A stretch of 64,000 nt of DNA from Rana temporaria (taxonomy: Eukaryota; Chordata; Amphibia; Anura; Ranidae): contig NC_053499.1 of the NCBI RefSeq assembly GCF_905171775.1, positions 24,139,186 to 24,203,185 on the forward strand. Reading direction: 5' to 3'. The translations under genes were made by a program, and so were the position numbers. Below are positions 11,305 to 21,782 of this stretch, piece after piece; the first letter of the stretch is position 1, and each line of letters begins with the position of its first letter. The notes under the pieces were generated by a model. The model had not been told where the DNA came from, did not search any database, and worked only from the letters and a program-made list of their open reading frames with translations.

Positions 11305-12298
11305 TTAACCACTTGCCGACTGCGCACCGTCGTTATACGTCCACAAGGTGGCTCGGCTGGGCGAGAGCACGTAATATGACATCCTCTCTCCCAGCCGCCA
11401 CTAGGGGGCGCGCGCCGCCGGTGGCGCGCGCGCCCCCCGCTCGCCCCCGACTCCCGTGCGTGTGCCCGGCGGGCGCGATCGCCGCCGGGCACACGCAATC
11501 GCTCGGTACAGAGCGGGGACCGGGAGCTGTGTGTGTAAACACACAGCTCCCGGTCCTGTCAGCAGGGGAAATGCTGATCTTCGGTTCATACAATGTATGA
11601 ACCGAGGATCAGTGTTTCCCCTAGTGAGGCCACCCCCCCTACAGTAAGAACACACCCAGGCATACTTAACCCCTTCCCCGCCCCCTAGTGTTAACCCCTT
11701 CACTGCCAGTGGCATTTTTATAGTAATCCAATGCATTTTTATAGCACTGATCGCTATAAAAATGCCAATGGTCCCAAAAATGTGTCAAAAGTGTCCGAAG
11801 TGTCCGCCATAATGTCGCAGTACCGAAAAAAAAATCGCTGATCGCCGCCATTACTAGTAAAAAAAATATAATAAAAATGACATAAAAATACCCCCTATTT
11901 TGTAAACGCTATAACTTTTGCGCAAACCAATCAATAAACGCTTATTGCGATTTTTTTTTACGAAAAATATGTAGAAGAAAACGTATCGGCCTAAACTGAG
12001 GAAAAAAAATGTTTTTTTATATATTTTTGGGGGATATTTATTATAGCAAAATGTAAAAAATATTATTTTTTTTCAAAATTGTCGCTCTATTTTTGTTTAT
12101 AGCGCAAAAAATAAAAACCGCAGAGGTGATCAAATACCACCAAAAGAAAGCTCTATTTGTGGGAAAAAAAGGACGCCAATTTTGTTTGGGAGCCACGTCG
12201 CACGACCGCGCAATTGTCTGTTAAAGCGACGCAGTCCCGAATCGCAAAAAGTATTCTGGTCTTTGGGCAGCAATATGGTCCGGGGGGTAAGTGGTTAA
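11305..12298 (+). mobile_element. TTAA-CCACTT element, full-length reference copy
   Basis: This 994-bp copy is bounded by TTAA. The left third is very GC-rich (GGGGGCGCGCGCCGCCGG near 11405), then a palindrome around CATACAATGTATGAACCGAG (11587-11606), then AT-rich DNA with CCCTATTTTGTAAACGCTAT, GCGCAAACCAATCAATAAAC and CTCTATTTGTGGG. It serves as the empty-site reference for copies at 40.5, 44.6 and 52.3 kb. No transposase is encoded. Confidence 0.85.
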
Positions 12299-12468
12299 AG
12301 AATATTCACTCTGCAATACTAATAAATAGCGGCATTTCCCAGGACCAAACTTCAATCCTGGGGACTTTCTCTGGTTATCAGAGCAAATTGGCAGACGTGG
12401 CTTACTTTAATCTCCTCCACTCACAACAGACAATCAACACTAAAGACACTAAAGACATCCCTAAGAAT
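12299..12468. other. Unassigned stretch between two elements
   Basis: Short unique-looking DNA that continues after the adjacent insertion at 13173. Confidence 0.3.
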
Positions 12469-12471
12469 AGT

Positions 12472-13169
12472 GGGCTGGATTCAGGTAGTTTTGCGCTTTT
12501 TTTACGGAGGCGCAGGGCAACGTTTTTGCCCTGCGCCCCCGCAAATTTACTGCGCTGCCCTTGATTCCGTAAATTGCGTGGGCGCGCCGGCAAAATGCCC
12601 GGCGTAAGCGCGCGCAATATAAATGATCCCGTAGGGGGCGGGAATCATTTAAATTAGGCGCGTTCCCGCGCCGATCGTAGAGCGCATTCTCCGTCGGGAA
12701 ACTTTCCCGACGTGCATTGCGGCAAATGACGTCGCAAGGACGTCATTTGCTTCAAAGTGAACGTGAATGGCACTTACGCAAACTACGTAAATTGTAAATT
12801 TCGCGACGCGGGAACGACGGGTATACGTAACATTGGCTGCCCCTGCTAATAGCAGGGGCAGCCTTACGCGAAAACCGCCGTACGGAAACGACGTAAACTG
12901 CGTACGCAGGGCTCGCGTAACGTTGTGAATCGGCGTTAGTATGCAATTTGCATACTATACGCTGAGCACAACGGGAACGCCACCTAGCGGCCATCGCAAG
13001 AATGCAGCCTAAGATATGCGGGCATAAGAGCCTTATGCCGCGCATATCTTAGGCTGCAGTCGGTGTAACGAGGTTCCTGAATCAGGAGCATTCGTTACGC
13101 CGGGGCAAGTAAGCAATTGCGCTGTGTAACTATGGTTACACAGGCGCAATTGCTTCTTGAATCCAGCCC
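12472..13169. mobile_element. GGGCC-family element (GGGCTGGATTC subtype), duplication AGT
   Basis: Ends GGGCTGGATTCAGG and CTTGAATCCAGCCC are inverted and flanked by AGT (12469-12471, 13170-13172). The 698-bp interior holds AAATGACGTCGC and GGACGTCATTTG as a palindrome at 12725-12750, and CCACCTAGCGGCC near 12980. It is non-coding. Confidence 0.88.
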
Positions 13170-13300
13170 AGTGATTATAGTAAGATGGAAGCCAGCCCAG
13201 ACATGAGCCCATAGACACCACCCAGAAGAAATAGAGAGGAATCCGTATTGTAACGGGAACAAATTACAGCCCTGCATCCCGTGGTCTCTGCATTATTTGA

Positions 13301-13463
13301 TTAAAGTGGATGTAAACCCCAAATTTTTTTTTTTTATGTCACAATGTAGAGAATAAGATTTCCTATCATCTGTGCCCAGTCTTGCCACACAGAGTTCATC
13401 CAGCTCTGAGCAATCCTCTTTTATTGTTCAGTGAAAATTAACAAAAACCTTTCTAAATACAAA
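13301..13463. mobile_element. TTAA-AAGTGGATGTAAACCC element, left half
   Basis: It starts TTAAAGTGGATGTAAACCCC followed by a T-run. No matching right terminus is present before the next element begins, so the copy is truncated. The start pattern belongs to the TTAAA-G-GG group seen elsewhere in the window. Confidence 0.55.
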
Positions 13464-14092
13464 GGGGCAGATTCACAAAGAATTGCATGGGCGCAGCGTA
13501 TGTGAGATACGCTACGCCGCTGTAACTTACTTTTTTTAGCTTTGAATCCACAACGAATTTGCGCCGTAAGTTACGGCGGCGTAGTGTATCTCTCGCGGCG
13601 TAACGGCGCCTAATTCAAATTGGCGAGTAGGGGGGCGTGTTTCATTTAAATGAAGCGCGTCCCCGCGCCGAACAGACTGCGCATGCGCCGTCCCTAAATT
13701 TCCCGCCGTGCATTGCGCTAAATGACGTCGCAAGGACGTCATTGTTTTGACGTGGACATAAATTTCCTTCCATCACGACTTGCGCAAACGAAAAAAAAAA
13801 ATTCAAATTAAACGCGGGAACGACAGCCATACTTAACATAGCAGGTTTAACTATACGCCACGAAACAGCAGCTTTAACTATACGCCGGAAAAAGCCGACT
13901 AGAGACGACGTAAAAGAATGCGACGGCCGCTCGTACGTTCGTGGATCGTCGGAAATAGCTCATTTGCATACTCAACGCGGGTTTTAGGACGGGAACGCCC
14001 CCCAGCGGACGTCGAAGAATTGCATCTTAGATCCGAAGGCGTACGAAGACGTACACCTGTCGGATCTAACCCAGATGCCGTCGTATCTTATT
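13464..14092. mobile_element. GGGCC-family element, right-truncated
   Basis: The left end is GGGGCAGATTCACAAAG. The interior matches the copy at 15316-15952 through GATGCCGTCGTATCTT, where similarity stops and unrelated sequence follows. An exact NRF1-type TGCGCATGCGCC lies at 13678-13689. The right terminal repeat is missing. Confidence 0.75.
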
Positions 14093-15315
14093 ACATGCAA
14101 GGGGTTAGGTGTCCACAAACATTTGGCCATATAGTGCGATTTTTAATGGCAGGGGTGCAGTACCTGGAGCCACCAGCAGAGAACCCATCACCCCTGCTTC
14201 AGGCTAATAAATATAAACAGGTATGTTCAGCCATGTACCATTAATAATGAGTTAATTATTCATTAAGGTAATAATAAGCCTCAAGCCGAGTGTTGATCGG
14301 TTGCTATGTCCTACCGCTCTCGGAGTCTTGTTTTCCGCCTTATTAAACAAAGGGCCATAATTGCTTTAGTGACATCAGAGGAAAGCCACTGAAGCGCTAC
14401 CCTTCCACCGCTTGACGGTAGTCGCTGCAGACAATTTCTGCCAATATAATGACTTTGTCCCGCTAATTAACGCTGCTAGGATTCCCTAGTGTAGAACACA
14501 TGGCAAAAAAAAAATCTGTCTCATAAAATCTCCTGATCTGTGCAGCCCCCCGAAAATGACAAGTATGTCAATAGCGACAAGCCTATGATCGCAGGAGCAG
14601 ACAGCAATCATACCGCCGTCCTAATCAGCGTACAGCTTGACACTGCTGAGACATATCCTTCTATTAAGCAAATATCAAATTAAATCCAGATTCCTGTCTC
14701 CTGGGGTAGCAGGGAAGGTCGGGGGGGGGGGGGGGGGGGGGGGGCACTCACAGAGGATAAATAGACTTTTTTTATTTTATTTTTTATTGTCGTATGGGAA
14801 CAAAATGTTGATTTATGAAGATGCATGAAAAATGCTCATTCATTCTGACACAAGAAAATATTCAGGTTGAAAGGCAGACAGTGACGGAGAGACCGCGGGC
14901 AGGGACGGACGATTTTTTTTTCTTTCTCTTTCCCAAAAAAGGGGATAACGGCACAAGGAATGCGCTATTTTTGGAGCTCGGTGTCTGGGGTCTGCAGCCA
15001 TCGATCAGCGATGACCAGATTGTTAAACGTGATATCGTTTGTCAGGCTGAACTGGCGCTGCGTGTGAGTTGGCATGTCACACGCTGTATGTTCTGGACAT
15101 GGAATTTTATTTCTGGACTTTAATTAAAGGCAAACTCTGACCAAATGACATTTAGTTTGCTAAAACACCATGCATCATAAATAATTTTGTGAATGAATCA
15201 CAAAGTGTAAACCATAGGGATGGAAAACACACAGAAAAACAGTCAATGGGCTACATAGATTAGATAGCAAATGTCCATATATTCCTTGATCGACACTGCG
15301 TGTGTGATAGATGTA
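14093..15315. other. Unassigned stretch with poly-G tract
   Basis: Mostly unique-looking DNA. A plus-strand open frame (14815-15123, 102 codons) has no recognisable domain. The notable item is the homopolymer described separately. Confidence 0.3.
14721..14744. repeat. Homopolymeric G tract (24 G)
   Basis: An uninterrupted run of 24 G follows GGGAAGGTC. It could form a G-quadruplex. Runs of this length are also prone to sequencing and assembly length errors. Confidence 0.95.
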
Positions 15316-15952
15316 GGATGAGATACGCTACGCCGCTGTTACTTACTTTTCTTTCCTTTGAATCCTGAAAGAATTTGCGCCGTAAGTTACGGCGGCGTAG
15401 TGTATCTCTCGCGGCGTAAGGGCGCAGAATTCAAATTGGGCGGGTAGGGGGCATGTTTCATTTAAATAAAGCGCGTCCCCGCGCCGAACGAACTGCGCAT
15501 GCCCCGTCCGTCAAAACTCCCAGGGTGCATTGCTCCAAATGACGTAAATGGCGTCCAGCCCCATTCACAGACGACTTACGCAAACAACGTAAAATTTTCA
15601 AAATTGTACGTGGGAACGACGGCCTAACTTAACATTGAGTACGCCACCAGATAGCAGCTTTAACTATACGCCGGAGAAAGCCGAACGGAAACAACCTAAA
15701 AAAAATGTGACGGCCGCTCGTACGTTTGTGGATCGTCGGAAATAGCTAATTTGCATACTCAACGCGGATTAGGACGGGAACGCCACCTAGCGGACGTCGA
15801 AAAATTGCATCTAAGATCCGAAGGCGTACGAAGACGTACGCCTGTCGGATCTAACCCAGATGCCGTCGTATCTTGTTTTGAGGATTCAAAACAAAGATAC
15901 GACGCGGGAATTTTGAAATTACGCCGGCGTACTTTCTTTGTGGATCTGCCCC
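15316..15952. mobile_element. GGGCC-family element, left-truncated
   Basis: Similarity to sister copies begins at GATACGCTACGCCGC and runs to the right end TTTGTGGATCTGCCCC. The left terminal repeat is missing. Together with the right-truncated copy 1.2 kb upstream it shows two independent insertions of one subfamily in the same orientation. Confidence 0.75.
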
Positions 15953-16561
15953 ATAGTCTCCACTGAGAGAGCTGACATCTATTCCGCTGTAACTGCCGAT
16001 TAGCTCCTGCTGTGTATAATCACAGCAGAAGCGGGCCGCTGGCGGCACGCATTCGCACCCCAGACCCAGAGCTGCAGGATTGGGTACACGGTAGTGCCAA
16101 TTTTTCTGCCATATATGTAAGTTATATTAATTCACGTTTTTTTTTCTATAAAAATAAACAACATGTCCTACTTATCTGCTCTTTGTAGTGGTTTTGCCCA
16201 GGGCAGTCCAGATCCTACTTTTCTCGGCTCCCTCTTTAGCTCTCCCCTAGCCCCTCCTTCCTGTTGAGTGCCCCTACAGAAAGAAGCTTGCTATGGGGGG
16301 CACCCGAGTCACAGCTTCCTGTGTCCATTCAGACATGGAGCCTTGGTTCAGCCCCGCCCCCTCTTTCTCCTGATTGGTTAACTGACTGTGATTGACAGCA
16401 GTGGGAGCTGTGTCTCAGCCAATCAGAAAGGAGAGTCCTGGATTGCCAGGCACTTGTGGACATTAATGATTAAGCACAAGCAATATGTGTGAAACACGTC
16501 TACATGTTTTCTGGTGTCCTTGGTGTCATCAGAGTGATCTTAATAAAGGCATTTGGAACAT
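15953..16561. other. Mixed repeat-derived stretch
   Basis: CACAGCAGAAGCGGGCCGCTGGCGGC near 16021 resembles the GC-rich part of TTAA-CCACTT elements. CAATCAGAAAGGAGA near 16420 pairs loosely with CTCCTGATTGG near 16367. A hairpin motif of the type discussed in the findings lies at 16467-16500 (TGATTAAGCACA-AGCAAT-TGTGTGAAACACGTC). Confidence 0.4.
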
Positions 16562-17031
16562 AGGCGTGCGCAGGGGGTGTGCCAGGTGTGCCTGGACACA
16601 CCCTAATCCCCCTGGGCGCCAGTGTACAGAAGCGTGAGCCTCAGAGAGACCAGTCTGAGGCCATGATTGTGAGTAGCAGGCATTCTGAACACCCCCTTCT
16701 CTCTCACCCTCTTTCTCTCTACACCCCTCTCACCTCTCTTTCACCCCCCCACCTCACACACACACACCCTCTCGCCCCCACTCTCTCTCATCCCTTTCTA
16801 TCGTTCTCATGCCCCCCTCACCGCCCTCTCTCACCCCTCTCCCTCTCACACACACACCCTCTCACCCCCCTCTCTCGCATCCCTTTCTATCTCTCTCATG
16901 CCCCCCTCTCACCCCTCCTCACTCTCTCGCTCCTTCTCTCTTGCCCTCTCTCTCCCTCTTTCGATCTCTCTCACCCCTCACCCCTCCCTTCTCTATATTT
17001 CCCTTTAAGCCACTGGTTAGGCACACCTGGC
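16562..17031. mobile_element. Element starting GGCGTGCGCAGGGGGTGTGCC, with pyrimidine minisatellite
   Basis: The left end GGCGTGCGCAGGGGGTGTGC, CCAGGTGTGCCTGG and the right segment TAGGCACACCTGGC are partly inverted. The middle (16690-17000) is a CT-rich tandem array built on CTCTCACCCCTCTC and CATCCCTTTCTATC. The right end abuts the TTAA element that follows. The overlapping open frames here are low-complexity artefacts. Confidence 0.55.
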
Positions 17032-17478
17032 TTAAAGGGTCACTAAAGAAAAACAATTTTTTAGCTGAAATGACTGTTTACAGGGTATAGAGACATAATA
17101 GTTAACTGATTCCTTTTAAAAATTATTAAAAATAGATAAAAAACAATCATATAATGTACCTACAGTTTAGTTTCGTTTTTGTTGTTTGTACAGAGCCAGA
17201 GAGCCAATAGAGGGCAGTGATGGTTTGTAAAACGAAACTGGATTGGTGTTGAGGGGTTTTAGACACACAGTAATCACACCTCCTTGATTAGTCACCACAG
17301 TGAGAAATCTCCCAGTACTGTGGTGATCAGGAAACAGACAACCAGGAAGTGTCCAGAACAGAGAGGAATTACAGCAACATCAGAGCAAAAACAAACAATG
17401 AGGACATGAAACCGGGACTGCAGTAAGGCAAAGGAAGCTATTTAGCTAAAAAATGTTTTTCCTTTAGTGACCCTTTAA
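17032..17478. mobile_element. TTAA-AAGGGTCACTAAAG element, copy 2
   Basis: The copy is bounded by TTAA (17032-17035, 17475-17478) with TTAAAGGGTCACTAAAG and CTTTAGTGACCCTTTAA ends. Length is 447 bp, co-linear with copy 1 at 9738-10213. Confidence 0.87.
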
Positions 17479-17879
17479 ACATCAGGCGTGATCAAAGGGT
17501 TAACTGTGTTGCGTAACATGTGTGTACTATGTTGTGGTTTTACAACCACAAGGAATGTGGTGTATTTTTTCCCCTGCTTTCCCTTGTTTACATAGGCAGA
17601 GCTCTTTCCTGTATCTCTCTTTGTCAATCAGCGGGTGCCGGTGGACATCCATTGGCTGGCACCCGCTGATTGGCTTGTGCTGTGTCTAGTCACAGCACAG
17701 CCGGATCGCTGGCGGCGCGCACACGCCCCCTACTCAGAAGTGCCAGATCACGTACTAGGTAAGTGATCTGGCACAGAAGAGCCGCTCTGCCACCGTACAT
17801 TTAATTAATGCGGTTTAAATATATTCACAGGGGTATAATTTGTAACATTGGCACGAATGCCAATGCATTTTCACATCAT
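17479..17879. other. Stretch with GC-rich hairpin
   Basis: CAATCAGCGGGTGCC (17625-17639) pairs with GGCACCCGCTGATTG (17658-17672). Downstream CACAGCACAGCCGGATCGCT resembles TTAA-CCACTT interior sequence, so this is probably a relic of that family. Confidence 0.4.
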
Positions 17880-18581
17880 GGGCCAGATCCACATAGATCG
17901 GCACCGGCGCAGCGTATCTAAGATACGCTACGCCGCCGTAACTTACTTGGCTTTGTTTCAAATCCACAACGAATTTGCGCCGTAAGTTACGGCGGCATAG
18001 TGTATCTCTGGCGGCGGAATTCAAATCGGCGATTAGGGGGCGTTATTCATTAAAATGAAGCGCGTCCCCGCGCCGAATGAACTGCGCATGCTCCGTTTCT
18101 AAATTTCCCGCCGTGCATTGCGCGAAATGACGTCGCAAGGATGGAATTTTTTGAACTTAGACGTGACTTACGTCCATCCCGATTCACGGACGACTTACAC
18201 AAAAAAAAAGAAAAAATTCAAATTTCGATGCGGGAACGACGGCCATACTTAACATGGCAAATCTAACTATACACCACAAAAAAGCAGCTTTAACTATACG
18301 CCGGAAAAAGCCGACTAGAGACAACGTAAGAGAATGCGACGGCCGCGCGTACGCTCGTGGGTCGTCTGAAATAGCTAATTTGCATACCTGACGCGGAAAA
18401 CAACGCAAACTCCACCCAGCGGACGCCAAAGTATTGCATCTACGATCCGAAGGCGTACGAAGCCGTACGCCTGTCGGATCAAAGCCAGAAGCCGTCGTAT
18501 CTTGGTTTGAGGATTCAAACTAAAGATACGACGCGGGAAATTTGAAAGTACGCCGGCGTACTCTCACTGTGGATCTGGCCC
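17880..18581. mobile_element. GGGCC-family element, full length
   Basis: Ends GGGCCAGATCCACATAG and CACTGTGGATCTGGCCC are present and the interior is co-linear with the copies at 13.5, 15.3 and 45.1 kb. The flanks (CAT and TAA) do not match, so the target duplication has decayed or was lost. Confidence 0.82.
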
Positions 18582-19099
18582 TAACTTTTTATAATTAGAC
18601 TTCTTTGTGTTTCCTTGTTCTTACATGCGTATACACAGATACATATTTGGATGCTTCCGAAATGCAGGAGGCTGGCGCTTATCTGGTGCTTACAATAGGA
18701 AGCCTTTTTTGCAACCATTCTACTTCGTTTTTCCAGAGTATGTGCTGAAAAGTAAAGCTGCAAGTGCTGCCTTCAACCCCTATAATGTAGAAGGAGGACA
18801 GAGCTAATAAAGAGAGCTACAAAGTGACACACACGCACCAGCTGAGCATCACCAAAAATGATCTTTGTCTTATGTTATTATAAGCCTTTTTTTTTTTTTT
18901 AGCCTAGTATATTTCTTAAGCCTATGCATTAATGGGCATGCTATTTATATGCTAATTATACATTGCATAGAGCAAGAAGTAATCTTTCCTATTTGTTCTC
19001 AAATAATTAACCAGCTCATTGGGAAAGGGGTGGATCAACAGTGAACTTCCATAGCAATTATAGGAAATTACATAGCTACACGGTTATATGCAGTGGGTC
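18582..19099. other. Unassigned AT-rich stretch
   Basis: No repeat family or coding similarity was recognised. A T-run lies near 18885. Confidence 0.3.
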
Positions 19100-19290
19100 G
19101 AAGGCATTATATCGGTGGCCTGTACACCTCCAGTCGATATTCCATCAACACATATATGTGGCACTTAGGCTGGTGACAATGGTAGCTTGGCTGAAAAACT
19201 AATAGTCCAATACTGGCGGCCACATGGAGTGGGTGTGTGGACCTTTAGTAGACTGTACTCCGTCTGCAATCATCGGAGTATATATGGAGT
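19100..19290. repeat. Degenerate tandem repeat, left part (split array)
   Basis: Contains GGCTGGTGACAATGGTAGCT at about 19168 and nearby CACCTCCAGTCGATATTCCA. The same unit appears three times at 21000-21310, so this is one array interrupted by the nested elements between them. Confidence 0.6.
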
Positions 19291-19639
19291 AGTTGGGTCT
19301 TGTCTATACTGGTATTACAATTTCAAAAGCTTTAAAAAGGTTGTCACCAACCTTGGGTTCAGGAAGTTGCCAATCTTAAACCTATCATTTCACTTTTTTT
19401 TTGTGTCTGTGTGCACTTCTGTGCCATACATTTACATTACCGTGGTTATGCAAGGCAGTTTTTGGGTGTTTTAGGTAGGGTTGCCATCTGTCCAGGATTC
19501 ACCTGGACAGTCTGGGTTTTAGATCCTGTGTCCATGTTTCAGTCAACCTGAAACCCGGACACATCAGTAACAGCCCTGCAGAACCAGTCCTTTTATCCCC
19601 CCTCCCCTCTCTTGTTGGTTTCCAGTAGGGAGGGAGCTT

Positions 19640-19832
19640 TAATTGGGGTACAGACTGACGGGGGGGGGTAGGATTATACTGGGGGACAGGCTGACCTTGG
19701 GGGGGACTATACGGGGGGACAGGCTGACCTGGGAGGGGGACTATACTGGGGGACAGGCTGACCAAGAAGGGATTATACTGGAGGACAGACTGACCTGAGG
19801 GGGGGGGGGGGTACTGGGGGACAGACTGACCT
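19640..19832. repeat. Minisatellite, ~33-bp unit
   Basis: About six copies of a unit containing TATACTGGGGGACAGGCTGA and a variable G-run. Confidence 0.8.
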
Positions 19833-19840
19833 TGTTTGAT

Positions 19841-20369
19841 TTAAAGCGGTGGTTCACCCTCCATAGCAACATTTTAGCATAAAATTAGGCATAGTAGCGC
19901 GAGCTACAGTATGCCTGTCTTGATTTTTTTAGCGCGGTACTCACAGTGCAATCGTACATTGAAGATTCCGACTCTCCGCAGGGAATGGGCGTTCCTATCC
20001 AGACGGAGGATGATTGACGGCCGGCTCTGGCACGTCACGCTCCCTGAAGACAGCCGGAGTAGGTCTCGGCTCTTCACGGCGCTATACGGCGCCTGCGCAC
20101 AGACTATGCGCAGGCGCCGTGAAGAGCCAAGCCTATTTCGGCTATTTCCGGAGAAGCGTGACGTGCCAGAGCCGGCCGTCAATCATCCTCCGTCTGGATA
20201 GGAACACCCATTCCCAGCGGGGAGTCGGTATCTTCAATGTACGATTACACTGTGAGTACCGCGCTAAAAAAATCAAGACAGGCATACTGTAGCTCGCGCT
20301 ACTATGCCTAATTTTATGCTAGAAGAAAAACATTTTTTTTTTTTTTTATAGGGTGAACCCCCGCTTTAA
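19841..20369. mobile_element. TTAA-AAGCGGTGGTTCACCC palindromic element, copy 1
   Basis: Nearly a perfect inverted repeat over its full 529 bp. TTAAAGCGGTGGTTCACCCT at the left mirrors AGGGTGAACCCCCGCTTTAA at the right, and GCCTGTCTTGATTTTTTTAG near 19913 is mirrored near 20264. The centre is GGCGCCTGCGCA (20088-20099) and TGCGCAGGCGCC (20107-20118). The two similar open frames on opposite strands result from the symmetry. Confidence 0.88.
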
Positions 20370-20378
20370 CTACGAAGT

Positions 20379-20760
20379 TGTAAAGGAAACATTTTTTTTT
20401 TTGCTGAAATGACTGTTTACAGAGTATAGAGACATAATAGTTAACTGATTCATTTTAAAAACGATTAAAAATAGATAAAAATCAATCATATAATGTGCCT
20501 GTAGTTTCTAGTTTCGTTTTTGCATGTTATTTCCTGCCTCTGTGCTATACAGAACCATAGAGCAGTGATGGTTTGGAAAACGAAACTAGAAACCCCCAGT
20601 ACTGTGGTCATCAGGAAACAGACAACCAGGAAGTGTCCAGAACAGAGAAGAATTACAGCAACATCAAAGCAAAAACGAACAATGAGGACATGAAACCAGG
20701 ACTGCAGTAAGGTAAAGGAAGCTATTTAGCTAAAAAAAAAATCCTTTAGCGACCCTTTAA
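20379..20760. mobile_element. TTAA-AAGGGTCACTAAAGG element, copy 3, left end degraded
   Basis: The interior GCTGAAATGACTGTTTACAG, the 3' part AACCAGGAAGTGTCCAGAAC and the right end CCTTTAGCGACCCTTTAA match the copies at 9.7 and 17.0 kb. The left terminal repeat is eroded. Confidence 0.75.
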
Positions 20761-20999
20761 GCTTCTCCCATTATTAACACAATTTGGCCACACCAACTGT
20801 TCTTCATGGATGCTACAAGTGCTGCAATACTACTCTTTTTGGGGCACCCAAAGGTGTCCCCGGTCTTTTACAACCCTATTGGGTAAACTGCAAAAAAAAA
20901 AAAAAAAAAATTGTTGTGTGGCGCTAAAGTGTTCGGGTTTGGCTTGATGAAAAGGTGGCAACCCTAGTTTTAGGGGTGGAAAAAGCGTGTGCAATCCAC

Positions 21000-21310
21000 C
21001 TTGTTTACGGTCAGTGGAGAAAAGACCTTATGCTGGTGACAATAGTAGCTCAAGTGAAAATGTGGTAGGCCAGTTCTCGCCATGTAGAGTGTGAATGTGG
21101 GTCTTTAGTCGCCGATATACCTCTAGTTTCTCTTCCATTGGAATATATGGAGCACTTATGTTGGTGACAATAGCAGCTCAACTGAAAAGCCTGTAGGCCT
21201 GTTCTGGTAGAGTGCATGTATCTTCAGTAGCTTATACACCTCCATTGGAATAGCCTGTTGACAATGGTAGCTCAGATGAAAAGTTGGTAGGCTTGTTCTG
21301 GCCAACTGAA
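21000..21310. repeat. Degenerate tandem repeat, right part (split array)
   Basis: The unit core TGGTGACAATAGTAGCTCA recurs at about 21033, 21162 and 21256, with CACCTCCATTGGAATA and GTAGGCCTGTTCTGG between. Spacing is irregular (about 95-130 bp). Confidence 0.6.
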
Positions 21311-21782
21311 GCATGGAATCTCATGTAAAGGCTCAGCTCACTCTACCAGAAACCGAGAAGTCAGTTATTTTCTATTGCCATAAAATGATACCAGTTACAT
21401 CATTTCAATTATGATTGCTGGCTCACGCAGTTTTTTTTCTCATAAAGTTAGAAAATGAGAAGTCCTGTACTGCAGCATGACAAGCAGAAAGGAAGGAAAT
21501 GATACGAAACGAAGCACAAATGTGTAACTGTGCAGGCTTTCAAATACGGGACATATGAACATATTTCTGCCCTAAACTTTGACCTGTAGTGTCCACGGTA
21601 ACAAAAAACTGATCACACTGCAAATACGTGGCAACGCAAATAAAAATGCATTAATGAGCAATAAAAAGCACATGGCAGGAAAACACAAAGAGCGAAGGTG
21701 GAAGGGCCCGTAGGGTTTCACACATTTATGTTATGTTAGGGTTTCCCTTGAAGTAACTGTATAGTTGTGGTCAAAAGCCATA
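21311..21782. other. Unassigned stretch
   Basis: Unique-looking DNA up to the Tc1-like insertion. No supported feature. Confidence 0.3.

Larger units (their letters stand above)
19475..20966. mobile_element. AGGGTTGCCA element carrying nested insertions
   Basis: The left end TAGGGTTGCCATCTGTCC and right end AGGTGGCAACCCTA are inverted. The interior holds a minisatellite (19640-19832), a palindromic TTAA element (19841-20369) and a second TTAA element (20379-20760). TAG flanks both ends. The superfamily is not decided. Confidence 0.6.

Noticed and set aside
19904..20292. Two similar proteins on opposite strands (also at 25114-25331)
   Set aside because: The similarity is the direct result of the palindromic TTAA element; the frames are non-coding.
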